From Sulfurovum sp. NBC37-1 (GTDB lineage Bacteria > Campylobacterota > Campylobacteria > Campylobacterales > Sulfurovaceae), in assembly GCF_000010345.1 (NCBI RefSeq), contig NC_009663.1:2498278-2562277 (forward strand): 64,000 nt of DNA, written 5' to 3'. Position numbers and translations under genes: made by a program. Position 1 is the first letter of the stretch, and every line of letters starts with the position of its first letter. The notes under the pieces were generated by a model, which saw nothing but the letters and a program-made list of their open reading frames with translations, did not search any database and was not told the DNA's origin. This document shows positions 44,284 to 51,977 of this stretch, one piece after another.

Positions 44284-45384
44284 CTATAAAAAACTACCCA
44301 TCAACTCATGCACCATCTCTTTCCCGCTATCCGGAGCCAATTTCGCATAGCGTAAAGTCTGCTTGATATCTTTGTGATTGAGCAGCTTTTGAATAGTAAA
44401 GATGGGAGTACCTTTAATAGCCAGTTGACTTGCAAAGGTATGTCTGAGTGTGTGAATCACTACACGGTTTTTTCTGTCATCTGCATCTATTCCTACATTG
44501 AAAAGCTTGGTAAGCACTTTTGAGAGTTGCCTTCTAAGCGTTCTTTCGTTCATAACTATAAGTTTATCATTTGGTTTGAGGTTGGCAGTTCTTTTTATGA
44601 GAATCTCTTTGAGTGTGTTGTCAAAAAATCCTCCATAGGTATCTTCATTCTTGATATCGTTAAGAGTAATCATATTGTTATTGAAATCCAGATCTTTCTT
44701 TGCAATAGCCATAATGGTACCAAGTCGTCCGCCTGTAGAGAGGGAGAGCAGAGTAAAGAGGTACAGATCTTCATTCTCTTTTACTTCTTCAATCAAAGCT
44801 TTAATCTCATCTATTGAAAGGAAACGCTCTCTTTTGTTATCAATCTTTTGCTCTTTGATCCCTTTGACTGGATTAACGCCAGAGAAGAGATCTTCTGCAA
44901 TAGCATAGTTGTAAACAGCTTTGATGAACTGAATATACTGATTGACTGTTTTTGGTGCTCTTGATTGTGCCATATCTGTCTGGATAGCCAAAATATCATT
45001 TTTGGTAATGCTGTAGATATCTTTGGATCCGATGTATTCTTTCAGTTGGCTTTTGTATCTATTTTTGGTTTGCTCGTTTGTTTTGTTGTGAAGCTCTTTT
45101 GATTTAAAATATTTGGTGACGATCTCATCAAAAGTAACGATCTTTCTTTTATGGGTAGCATTGATAATAGGTGGCTGTTCTCCAAGTCTTATTGCATTGA
45201 CTGTTTCAAGCAGCTTCTGGTTGCAGTAGTTCTCTCTGATTCCTTCGCTGTATTTACCAACTTTTATTTCTCTGAGTTTACCATTTTCTCTATAGCGGAT
45301 ATAATAGACTTTATCAGGCTTGTTATTGGTGGTGGTTTCTAAGTAAATAACATTTTTATATCGTGTCTTAAATCGTTTTGCCAT
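44284..45384 (-). CDS. tyrosine integrase of the tRNA-Ser element
   Basis: A 366-aa tyrosine recombinase; the ATG at 45384 is preferred because the longer frame (45450) runs through the arm repeat. Catalytic residues are seen: Arg in STGGRLGTIMAIAKKDLDF, H-x-x-R in HTLRHTFASQLAIKG, His in LLNHKDIKQTLRYAKL and Tyr in the same segment. It lies about 200 bp from attR and should catalyse integration at tRNA-Ser. Confidence 0.92.
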   Translation of the reverse strand: MAKRFKTRYKNVIYLETTTNNKPDKVYYIRYRENGKLREIKVGKYSEGIRENYCNQKLLETVNAIRLGEQPPIINATHKRKIVTFDEIVTKYFKSKELHNKTNEQTKNRYKSQLKEYIGSKDIYSITKNDILAIQTDMAQSRAPKTVNQYIQFIKAVYNYAIAEDLFSGVNPVKGIKEQKIDNKRERFLSIDEIKALIEEVKENEDLYLFTLLSLSTGGRLGTIMAIAKKDLDFNNNMITLNDIKNEDTYGGFFDNTLKEILIKRTANLKPNDKLIVMNERTLRRQLSKVLTKLFNVGIDADDRKNRVVIHTLRHTFASQLAIKGTPIFTIQKLLNHKDIKQTLRYAKLAPDSGKEMVHELMGSFL

Positions 45385-45427
45385 TTCATATATCTTTAGA
45401 TTGATTTGAGTAATTATAGTCAAATCT

Positions 45428-45451
45428 TCCCCACATATTCCCCACACCAAA
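45428..45451 (+). repeat. element-end repeat (integrase arm site), right
   Basis: Second copy of the 24-bp repeat at 22810-22833, same orientation, just upstream of the integrase gene. Confidence 0.6.
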
Positions 45452-45586
45452 TGAGAAAAAGTGAAAAAAACTGATATGAATTGACATTTTCTTTTTGGTG
45501 TCTCACCTTTAAAATGTGTCGGTAAAACCGTGCTTTGAAGCAGATTGACATACTAAGCTATAAAGTGACAGATAATCTACTGGACA

Positions 45587-45606
45587 AATCCCCCTCTCCC
45601 GGCCAT
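45587..45606 (+). repeat. attR of the tRNA-Ser element
   Basis: Exact 20-bp copy of the tRNA-Ser 3' end, including CCA. The interval 22734-45586 is the inserted element. Confidence 0.9.
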
Positions 45607-45887
45607 CAAACTATATAAAATCCTTTCAAACATCGATAAGACAGTACTTTGATACTCTGTTTAAGTTTTAAATTTTTGCTACTCTGCTATCCTATTGCTA
45701 CCCATTTTTTTAAAATCGATATTTTTTAGAACAAAAACCACTTCTTTTTTGCATGCCGATTGGCAATGATAATGAGATATCTTCAAAATAAGTGAGAATT
45801 TAGTGTCAACCGCGGAGTTAAATTAGGCAGTTTTTCATGAGTTTTTTTCATGAAATGTAACCTCAAGCAACACGTATATTTTTAGTC
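45607..45887. other. intergenic region right of attR
   Basis: About 280 bp of AT-rich sequence with no gene. A segment GCAATGATAATGAGATATC near 45764 partly resembles a Fur box. A CATGAGTTTTTTTCATG hairpin occurs near 45836. Confidence 0.3.
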
Positions 45888-46047
45888 TTATTTTTTACTC
45901 TTTTTAGGTTCAACTTCATAAAGATCAGAACCATTCATTTCTTCCTCCTTTTTTTCTTTTAATCGATAAGAATCTCCAAGTATATTTATCACATGAGAAT
46001 GATGTAAAAGTCTGTCTAAAATAGCAGTAGTCACTACTTTGTCAGGG
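45888..46047 (-). pseudogene. istB (IS21 family) C-terminal remnant
   Basis: Reads TTAILDRLLHHSHVINILGD, then SYRLKEKK, the conserved end of IstB, the IS21 helper ATPase. Everything upstream is missing, cut exactly where the IS256-like element begins. istA is absent. Confidence 0.82.
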
Positions 46048-47322
46048 TAGCGTAAAAATATTTCTGTAAATTCCAAATCAGCTATGATAAAAAGAAAAAG
46101 GAATCATAGCAATGGAAGTAAAAGAAAATAAGATAGAGTTTGACCTGCAGGAGTTGGCACCGCTGTTGATAGCCAATAAAACAGAAGGATTTAGACAGGT
46201 AGGAGAGAAGATCCTCAATGCGATATTGGAGAAGGAGTTCGAAGCCTTTATCGGTGCAGGTCGTCACGAACGCAATGAAGAGCGAAAAGATTACCGTAAC
46301 AGCTATAAAGAACGACAGTTAAAGACAACCCTGGGTCAATTGAATCTGTTACGTCCCTATGCCAGAAGCGGAAAGTTTGAAACCAAACTCTTCGAGAACT
46401 ATTCCCGGATCGATAAAGCCTTGGTGTCGATGATCGTTGAGAGTTACCTCAAAGGGGTTTCCACCAGAAAAGTAGAAGCAGTGGTCTCGGCACTGGATAT
46501 TGAACTTTCTCATAGCACGGTCAGTAACCTGAGCCACGAACTGGATGAACTGGTCACAGAATTCAAAACTTCACCGCTAAGATCCTACTATCCCTACTTG
46601 TACGTGGATTCACTCTATCTGAAAGTCTTTAACGGTTCACGGTTTGTCTCCAAAGCAGTGATGATAGCCATAGGAGTCAATGAAGAGGGATACAGAGAGA
46701 TACTCGATATTGCACCAATGGAAAGTGAAGCTGTCTCAACGTATGAAGATTTCTTTGATGGTTTAAAAGAACGGGGAATAAAGAAAGTGGATCTTATTAT
46801 CTCTGATGGACACAAGGGGATCAAAAAAACTGCCAGTGAAAGTTTCGTAGGCTCAAGCTGGCAGTTATGCTCGGTACACTTTAAGAGAAACCTCATGAAA
46901 GTCGTACCTCAAAAGGATATCAAAACTATCCTTGAAGAGATAAATGTGATTCTGCATTCCAAAACTATGCAGGATGCTATTGACTATGCCAGCGGTATGG
47001 CTTCAGCCTATGAGATCTCACATCCAAAACTGATCAAATACCTGACCAAGAACCTGATGGATGTACTGACATTTCTGGCATTTCCAAAAGCACATCATAG
47101 GAAAATTCATTCTACAAATGTATTAGAGCGATTTAACAAGGAGGTAAAGAGAAGAACGAAAGTGGTAGGTGCTTTCCCAAGTGACAACTCAGTACTACGC
47201 CTGTTGGTGCCCCTGGCAGTGGACACCAATGCCAAGTGGCTGGATAGAAAGTATGTTTCTTGGAATAATTTGGTACAATCTGATGAGGCTGAGGAAGAAT
47301 TTACAGAAAATTTTTGACGCTA
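46048..47322 (+). mobile_element. IS256-like insertion sequence, apparently intact
   Basis: Terminal inverted repeats of about 25 bp (left TAGCGTAAAAATATTTCTGT, right mirror TAGCGTCAAAAATTTTCTGT) bound a full-length transposase. The flanks show no target duplication and carry truncated genes on both sides, so adjacent DNA was deleted. Confidence 0.85.
46112..47317 (+). CDS. IS256-family transposase
   Basis: A 401-aa Mutator-type DDE transposase of normal length with an open frame. The N-terminal domain includes AFIGAGRHERNEERKDYRNS; catalytic residues lie in PYLYVDSLYLKV (Asp), KVDLIISDGHKGIK (Asp) and TNVLERFNKEVKRRTK (Glu). No frameshift or stop is present, so the element may still transpose. 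It differs from the second IS256-like gene at 58.4-59.5 kb. Confidence 0.93.
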   Translation: MEVKENKIEFDLQELAPLLIANKTEGFRQVGEKILNAILEKEFEAFIGAGRHERNEERKDYRNSYKERQLKTTLGQLNLLRPYARSGKFETKLFENYSRIDKALVSMIVESYLKGVSTRKVEAVVSALDIELSHSTVSNLSHELDELVTEFKTSPLRSYYPYLYVDSLYLKVFNGSRFVSKAVMIAIGVNEEGYREILDIAPMESEAVSTYEDFFDGLKERGIKKVDLIISDGHKGIKKTASESFVGSSWQLCSVHFKRNLMKVVPQKDIKTILEEINVILHSKTMQDAIDYASGMASAYEISHPKLIKYLTKNLMDVLTFLAFPKAHHRKIHSTNVLERFNKEVKRRTKVVGAFPSDNSVLRLLVPLAVDTNAKWLDRKYVSWNNLVQSDEAEEEFTENF

Positions 47323-47386
47323 TCAATAATGGTTTTCAACATCTGTTTCAAATTCAAGTGTTTTACTTTTACCTTTTTGGATACTA

Positions 47387-47562
47387 ATGGCATTAGTGCT
47401 TCTCTCAAACAATTTTAACAATAATTTGAAACAATATAACCTTACTATAGAACAATGGAGTCTATTGGCAGTCTTGTGGAGCGAAGATGCTCAAAAACAA
47501 AAAGCCCTGCAAGAAGCTCTGCTTAAAGACAAAGCAACAATTAGTTCTTTAGTTTTGGCTAA
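47387..47562 (+). pseudogene. MarR-family regulator fragment
   Basis: Reads NNNLKQYNLTIEQWSLLAVL and KALQEALLKDKATISSLV, the start and HTH of a MarR regulator. The N-terminus abuts the IS256-like element and the protein runs into the 3' end of the convergent barrel gene, so the DNA-binding wing and C-terminus are lost. Confidence 0.7.
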
Positions 47563-48474
47563 CTACAGATCACCAAACGGATTTTTGATGATGAAATTCG
47601 CCTGGAACATAAGGGTTGCATCACTACCGATATTATCTGGTGAAATCAATGTTTTCTGATACTCAGCCATCAGCATCACAGGCATTGGACCGATTTTTAT
47701 CATCTTTCCTATTCCAAGAGCAATAGGCAGAGTCAATTTATTGTCTTTTTTGGCATTCCAATCATAGGTTATATGCGGAGAAGCACGAAGCTGCCAGGCA
47801 TTTGGCAAGTTTCTAACAATAAAGTATTGCATATCTGTATGATTCAGATCTTTATCATGAGCAGCTTTAATAATAGGATTGTCATTTGATTTTCCATCAT
47901 CCTTAAAGCCCCACCAGTGCTGTATGTGCGTCCCAATGGTCCAATCTTTGTTTGCCCATAGAAGCAATCCTGTGGGACCAGCCTGATACTGATGAGAACC
48001 CAAAAGGTCATTGTTGGATGTTGGGAAAATAAAAGTTAATCCAGCACCCCAAGACCAGCCAAGTTTGTTTACCTTACCTACACCTATTGGTAAAATCAAG
48101 TCACCAAAATCTGAAGATTTATCAAGTCCTATACCAACCGGAGCCGATGGTGTTCCTCCAATGTAATAACTATTACCTAAACTTGCTGTCGGTCCTTTAA
48201 TATAAGTGACAACAGGACGTGCAAATGCAGTATACCCACCCTCCAAAGGTACAGGAAGTACCGGTTGGAACAGAGTTGTATCAATAGTTGGATTGCCATC
48301 TATCAGGTCACCGCTGAGTTTCGTATGATTATATTGGAACGAAAGATTCCAAATCTGCGCCAAAGGATTTGCCAACTCCTGACTCAACTCCTCCATACTC
48401 TTCTCATCTGCCTGCAAGCCCATAGGTAACATACATAATGCAAGTATGCTTGCTGTCTTTATTATTTTTATCAT
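47563..48474 (-). CDS. outer-membrane beta-barrel protein
   Basis: A 303-aa exported protein (signal MIKIIKTASILALCMLPMGL) of the barrel family often labelled neuromedin U or MetA-pathway-like: the start ELSQELANPLAQIWNLSFQY is diagnostic. Alternating strands end with the aromatic-rich LMFQANFIIKNPF. It may transport hydrophobic compounds, and it is transcribed in the same direction as the secreted hydrolases upstream. It ends at the junction with the MarR remnant but appears complete. Confidence 0.78.
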   Translation of the reverse strand: MIKIIKTASILALCMLPMGLQADEKSMEELSQELANPLAQIWNLSFQYNHTKLSGDLIDGNPTIDTTLFQPVLPVPLEGGYTAFARPVVTYIKGPTASLGNSYYIGGTPSAPVGIGLDKSSDFGDLILPIGVGKVNKLGWSWGAGLTFIFPTSNNDLLGSHQYQAGPTGLLLWANKDWTIGTHIQHWWGFKDDGKSNDNPIIKAAHDKDLNHTDMQYFIVRNLPNAWQLRASPHITYDWNAKKDNKLTLPIALGIGKMIKIGPMPVMLMAEYQKTLISPDNIGSDATLMFQANFIIKNPFGDL

Positions 48475-48579
48475 CCTTTCTCCCCCCTTTTTATACTATT
48501 TAATTTTTTCATTGAAAAAACACTTCATCATCAAAACACTCTGAGAACAGAGTGTTTTAGAAATAAAGCACTATTCAAA

Positions 48580-49677
48580 TTACTTCAATTCTTTACTGAC
48601 ATCCTCAAATTTCTGTTTCGTTAGTGTATGCAGTTTTACGATCTTTTTTGCATTAAAGTCAAACTTTTTCATATCAACCATCTTTATGTTCTGGTCATCA
48701 TAGGTTTTATAGTAGAAACGAAGGTTCTTGGTGTCACGTACGACGGTCAGCATGGTATAGTCAGAAAAGATCTTGCCTTCTTCCACTGTTCTTGCCGCAC
48801 CCACGGGAATGTCGAAACTGTTGAGGATGTGGAACATCTGCATCACACCGCCTTCTGCCGTTTTGGCCGGGATCGTACTACCGGCGAATGCCGCTGCTCT
48901 TACGAAACGTGACGGAGGTGTGAAGTCACCCGGAAGACCGAGCATACCTGCACCCTGTCCCAGAGGCTTGAGCTCGACGCCAAAGACTTTTTTGCTGTCA
49001 GGAGTCGTATGACCCAGTGTGACATAGTTGCGAAGGTTCATCATATGCCAGTCGAAGGTAGGCGAGTTGGTGATGACGCCAATAGGATTGTCATATACTT
49101 TCAGCTTGCCGTCGATGGGTTCAAAGACAATGCTCTTTCCTGTCGCGTCATAAACGATGAAATGGAAAGGTTGTACTTGTGGAGGAAAGCCCGGTGTCAA
49201 TACAGGCGAGATCGCTACTTTGTTGTTCTCCAAAGCTTTTTTCACATCATCTACATTGTCGAACATAGAGAGTATCCACTGTACCATATCTGTGGTGGAC
49301 ATAGAAATGGACTGGTTCTCTTTGGTCGTGACAGAATATTTGGCAAAACCGGGGAAATAGAAATTCGCACATACCAGTCCCTTCTCATTCATTCCGTCCA
49401 CGATGACATCGTAATCAGCGATGGTCATTCCCACTGAAGCATACTTGGCCGTCCAGGTTTTACCCGGTCCCATAGTCGTCATACCCGTGAACTTGTATCC
49501 GCGCGGCACGAAAGCCGCACTGGTATCGATCAGCACACCGAATTCAACCGTACGTCCGTTGATGGCCGCTTTGTCCTCGGTAACGATCTGCGCTCCCGTA
49601 CAGGCGCTTGCCGTACTTATTCCTATTGTTGTAACCGCTACTGCGATCAATCCTAATGTCTGTTTTTTGAAGTTCAT
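48580..49677 (-). CDS. secreted Ntn-type linear amide C-N hydrolase
   Basis: A 365-aa enzyme of the choloylglycine hydrolase/penicillin V acylase family. The signal peptide (MNFKKQTLGLIAVAVTTIGI) ends at SASAC; cleavage exposes Cys26 (ACTGAQIVTEDKAAINGRTV) as the N-terminal nucleophile. Conserved NGRTVEFG follows. Members split amide bonds of bile salts, penicillin V or acyl-homoserine lactones; in a non-gut bacterium a signal- or amide-degrading role is plausible. Encoded 21 nt after a secreted amidohydrolase. Confidence 0.86.
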   Translation of the reverse strand: MNFKKQTLGLIAVAVTTIGISTASACTGAQIVTEDKAAINGRTVEFGVLIDTSAAFVPRGYKFTGMTTMGPGKTWTAKYASVGMTIADYDVIVDGMNEKGLVCANFYFPGFAKYSVTTKENQSISMSTTDMVQWILSMFDNVDDVKKALENNKVAISPVLTPGFPPQVQPFHFIVYDATGKSIVFEPIDGKLKVYDNPIGVITNSPTFDWHMMNLRNYVTLGHTTPDSKKVFGVELKPLGQGAGMLGLPGDFTPPSRFVRAAAFAGSTIPAKTAEGGVMQMFHILNSFDIPVGAARTVEEGKIFSDYTMLTVVRDTKNLRFYYKTYDDQNIKMVDMKKFDFNAKKIVKLHTLTKQKFEDVSKELK

Positions 49678-49698
49678 TTTTGTTCCTTTGTATTAAAT

Positions 49699-51579
49699 TT
49701 ACTTGTTTTGGCAAAAACCGTTAAATGCTTCTGCTGTATTCTCAAATTTTTTCTCTTTAGCCAATTCCCAAGGTCTTTCACACTTATTGGTTTTGGCACA
49801 CCACTTGAAACCGGCTGTCCCTATACACCCGTGTGCATCTTTGTCTCCTCCGATAAGTTTTGGTTTTCTCATTTTAAGATCACCTCTAAACACAACGCCT
49901 GCAACTTCGATATCTTTAATATGCATCTTTTTTACTTTAAAAGGATTTTCGTTAAGGAGTGTAAAGTTCGCTGTTTTACCTGTTTTGATAGATCCGATTT
50001 TATTTTCAAGATTTAATGTTCTTGCTGCATTAATGGTGATAGCCTGCATTGCGATAAAGATATCAATACGTTGATCCTGGGAAACAGGTGTCCCTTTATC
50101 TGTTACTCTATTGACAGCTGTCCACACAAGTGTCAGTGGTTCAGCTGGTGCCATAGCAAAGTCTGAATGGAAGGAAAATGGAATATCCCTGTCTTTAAGA
50201 AGCTTCATGGGCACCAGGTTTTTTGCTCTTTTTGGTCCTAAACCATATTTGGAATATTTTTCTGATAATGCCCATAAATAGTATGGATTCACAGATGCTT
50301 CTATGCCGAGTTCTTTCATTTCATCTGCCTGATCAGCAGTAAAATACCCTAAATGGTGAAGCGTTAATCTATGATCTTTTCTTGGGTTGCGTTTTTGCAT
50401 CTCTCTTACCGTGTCAATACAACGTTGAATACCCAAATCACCATTGGCATGAATATGAATTTTATACCCTCTGTCCCAGTAATAATTCATCTGTTCTTTA
50501 AATATTTTAAGGGGTGTCATCCATTGCCCTTTAAAACCGTCTGTGTATCCATCTTTCATTTGCATTGCCAACGAGTAAATGGCACCATCTGCAAACAGTT
50601 TTACCTGTTTTGGTAATATTTTTATATTATCAGTATTGTATTTAGCAGGCGTCTCCTCCATAAACTTTGTTGCTTTTTCCAAGCTGCCTTTTACAGCGGT
50701 CAATGATCCGGCATTTAAAATGTTATAAATTTCATAAGCAGGTTTTTTATCCATTTCAGATTTTAAAAGGTTATATTCCATGTCAAAATCTACATTGGGG
50801 AAACCTGGTTCATCTATTGTAGTAATACCGTTTTTTTCGATAAGCTTTCTCATGTCGGCTAAGCCTTTTTTATACTTCACAGGATTCAGCATAAATGGTG
50901 CGATTTTGGGACCAAGAGCCTGCCATCCTCCTTCAAAGAAATGCCCTTTGCTCCATTCTACTTGAGGGTTGCCTTTATAATCTTCTTCTTTGATTTTCAT
51001 CAGTTTTATAGCGGCATCATTTAAAAATACTTCATGAAAAGAGCGGTGAAGTACGGCAACGGGAATGTCAGGAGATATTTCATTGAGTATTTTTCGGCTC
51101 ATCTCCCCATGCCAGAGTGGATGATAGCCCCATACAAACAGCACATCATCCTTTTTGCCGTACTTTGCAATAGATTGTTTAAGACGTGCTATATAGGCAT
51201 CATGCCCCTCAACCCCTTTTTTAATACCATCAGGCACATTCCAGTCGTGTGGTGCAACAATATCACCAGAGAGTAAAATGGCGGCGATAAGAGGATGTAA
51301 ATGTGGTTCGATGAAGCCAGGCATCATTGTTTTACCTTTGAGGTCAACTTTTATGGTTTTTCCTGCAAAGTTGTTGACTGCAGAAGCTTTGTCTCCTGCA
51401 TAGATGATCTTTCCGTCTCTTTCAATGAGCGCTTCGACATACTCTGGCTTGTCACCCTCCATCGTGATGATGTCACCGCCGTAGTAGAGTGTCTGCTGTA
51501 ATTTATCTGTTGCTGCTGCCGTAAGATTTGCATTGCCAATCATAGCGAGCAACCCAACCGTAAGAACTTTTTTTAACAT
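49699..51579 (-). CDS. secreted amidohydrolase (Amidohydro_3 type)
   Basis: A 626-aa metal-dependent hydrolase with a signal peptide (MLKKVLTVGLLAMIGNANLT). The metal motif HLH appears in MMPGFIEPHLHPL, with later HIHANGD and FHSDFAM; the layout is the YtcJ-like Amidohydro_3 family. The C-terminal 45 residues add a small Cys domain (HGCIGTAGFKWCAKTNKC, then ERPWELAKEK and GFCQNK), likely an envelope-binding or folding module. Its gene precedes the Ntn amide hydrolase by 21 nt, so both are probably one pathway. Confidence 0.85.
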   Translation of the reverse strand: MLKKVLTVGLLAMIGNANLTAAATDKLQQTLYYGGDIITMEGDKPEYVEALIERDGKIIYAGDKASAVNNFAGKTIKVDLKGKTMMPGFIEPHLHPLIAAILLSGDIVAPHDWNVPDGIKKGVEGHDAYIARLKQSIAKYGKKDDVLFVWGYHPLWHGEMSRKILNEISPDIPVAVLHRSFHEVFLNDAAIKLMKIKEEDYKGNPQVEWSKGHFFEGGWQALGPKIAPFMLNPVKYKKGLADMRKLIEKNGITTIDEPGFPNVDFDMEYNLLKSEMDKKPAYEIYNILNAGSLTAVKGSLEKATKFMEETPAKYNTDNIKILPKQVKLFADGAIYSLAMQMKDGYTDGFKGQWMTPLKIFKEQMNYYWDRGYKIHIHANGDLGIQRCIDTVREMQKRNPRKDHRLTLHHLGYFTADQADEMKELGIEASVNPYYLWALSEKYSKYGLGPKRAKNLVPMKLLKDRDIPFSFHSDFAMAPAEPLTLVWTAVNRVTDKGTPVSQDQRIDIFIAMQAITINAARTLNLENKIGSIKTGKTANFTLLNENPFKVKKMHIKDIEVAGVVFRGDLKMRKPKLIGGDKDAHGCIGTAGFKWCAKTNKCERPWELAKEKKFENTAEAFNGFCQNK

Positions 51580-51595
51580 GTTGCCACCATTTAAA

Positions 51596-51811
51596 TTAGA
51601 GTAGCGCTTTGACAGCGTTTACTTCCATCTTTCTTTTCTCTTTTTTGATCTTCTTGTCTACATTGAGATCGGTTTTTTTCTTTGTATCATCTTTTAACTC
51701 TTTTGTTTCATGCTTCACATCATGCTTTACTTTGTGCTTTACTGCTGAAGTTGCCATATTGGCAAAGAGTGTAGTCCCGAAGAGCGTGGCTATGAGGATG
51801 GTTTTTTTCAT
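51596..51811 (-). CDS. small Lys-rich exported protein
   Basis: A 71-aa protein with a signal peptide (MKKTILIATLFGTTLFANMA) and a mature part of alternating Lys and Glu/Asp (VKHKVKHDVKHETKELKDDT). No family. It lies 16 nt before the amidohydrolase gene and has its own promoter at 51841 that shares a direct-repeat element with the barrel gene at 54855, so both are probably controlled together. Confidence 0.72.
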   Translation of the reverse strand: MKKTILIATLFGTTLFANMATSAVKHKVKHDVKHETKELKDDTKKKTDLNVDKKIKKEKRKMEVNAVKALL

Positions 51812-51840
51812 TTTATACCTTTCTGGTTTTTTACCTCATT

Positions 51841-51880
51841 AGTATAGCAGAGAAAAATATGGAGATAGTATGGGGAATAA
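51841..51880 (-). promoter_or_regulatory. promoter with direct-repeat regulator site A
   Basis: On the minus strand: CCATACTATCTCCATATTTT, then TATACT (-10, 51841-51846) 30 nt before the start codon. The CCATA-N6-CCATA repeat takes the -35 place. The same arrangement recurs at 55485-55524. Confidence 0.62.
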
Positions 51881-51921
51881 TATTTTCTATATATATACCC
51901 CGATAATAAATTTACTGTTGT

Positions 51922-51959
51922 TTCACGTACCTCTTACACCTGAAGTCGGGGTACGTGAA
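51922..51959. terminator. hairpin downstream of the Ig-like repeat lipoprotein gene
   Basis: TTCACGTACC (51922-51931) and GGTACGTGAA (51950-51959) form a perfect 10-bp stem. It follows the stop of the minus-strand gene at 51978. No strong T-tract. Confidence 0.5.
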
Positions 51960-51977
51960 TCTATAGAATGTAACTTC

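Noticed and set aside
40259..45450. Self-transmissible conjugative element
   Set aside because: Relaxase and accessory genes are present but no VirB/TrbE-like ATPase, coupling protein or pilus genes are found, so only mobilization is supported.
45764..45783. Fur box
   Set aside because: GATAATGAGATAT matches only part of the consensus and no gene follows in a suitable position.
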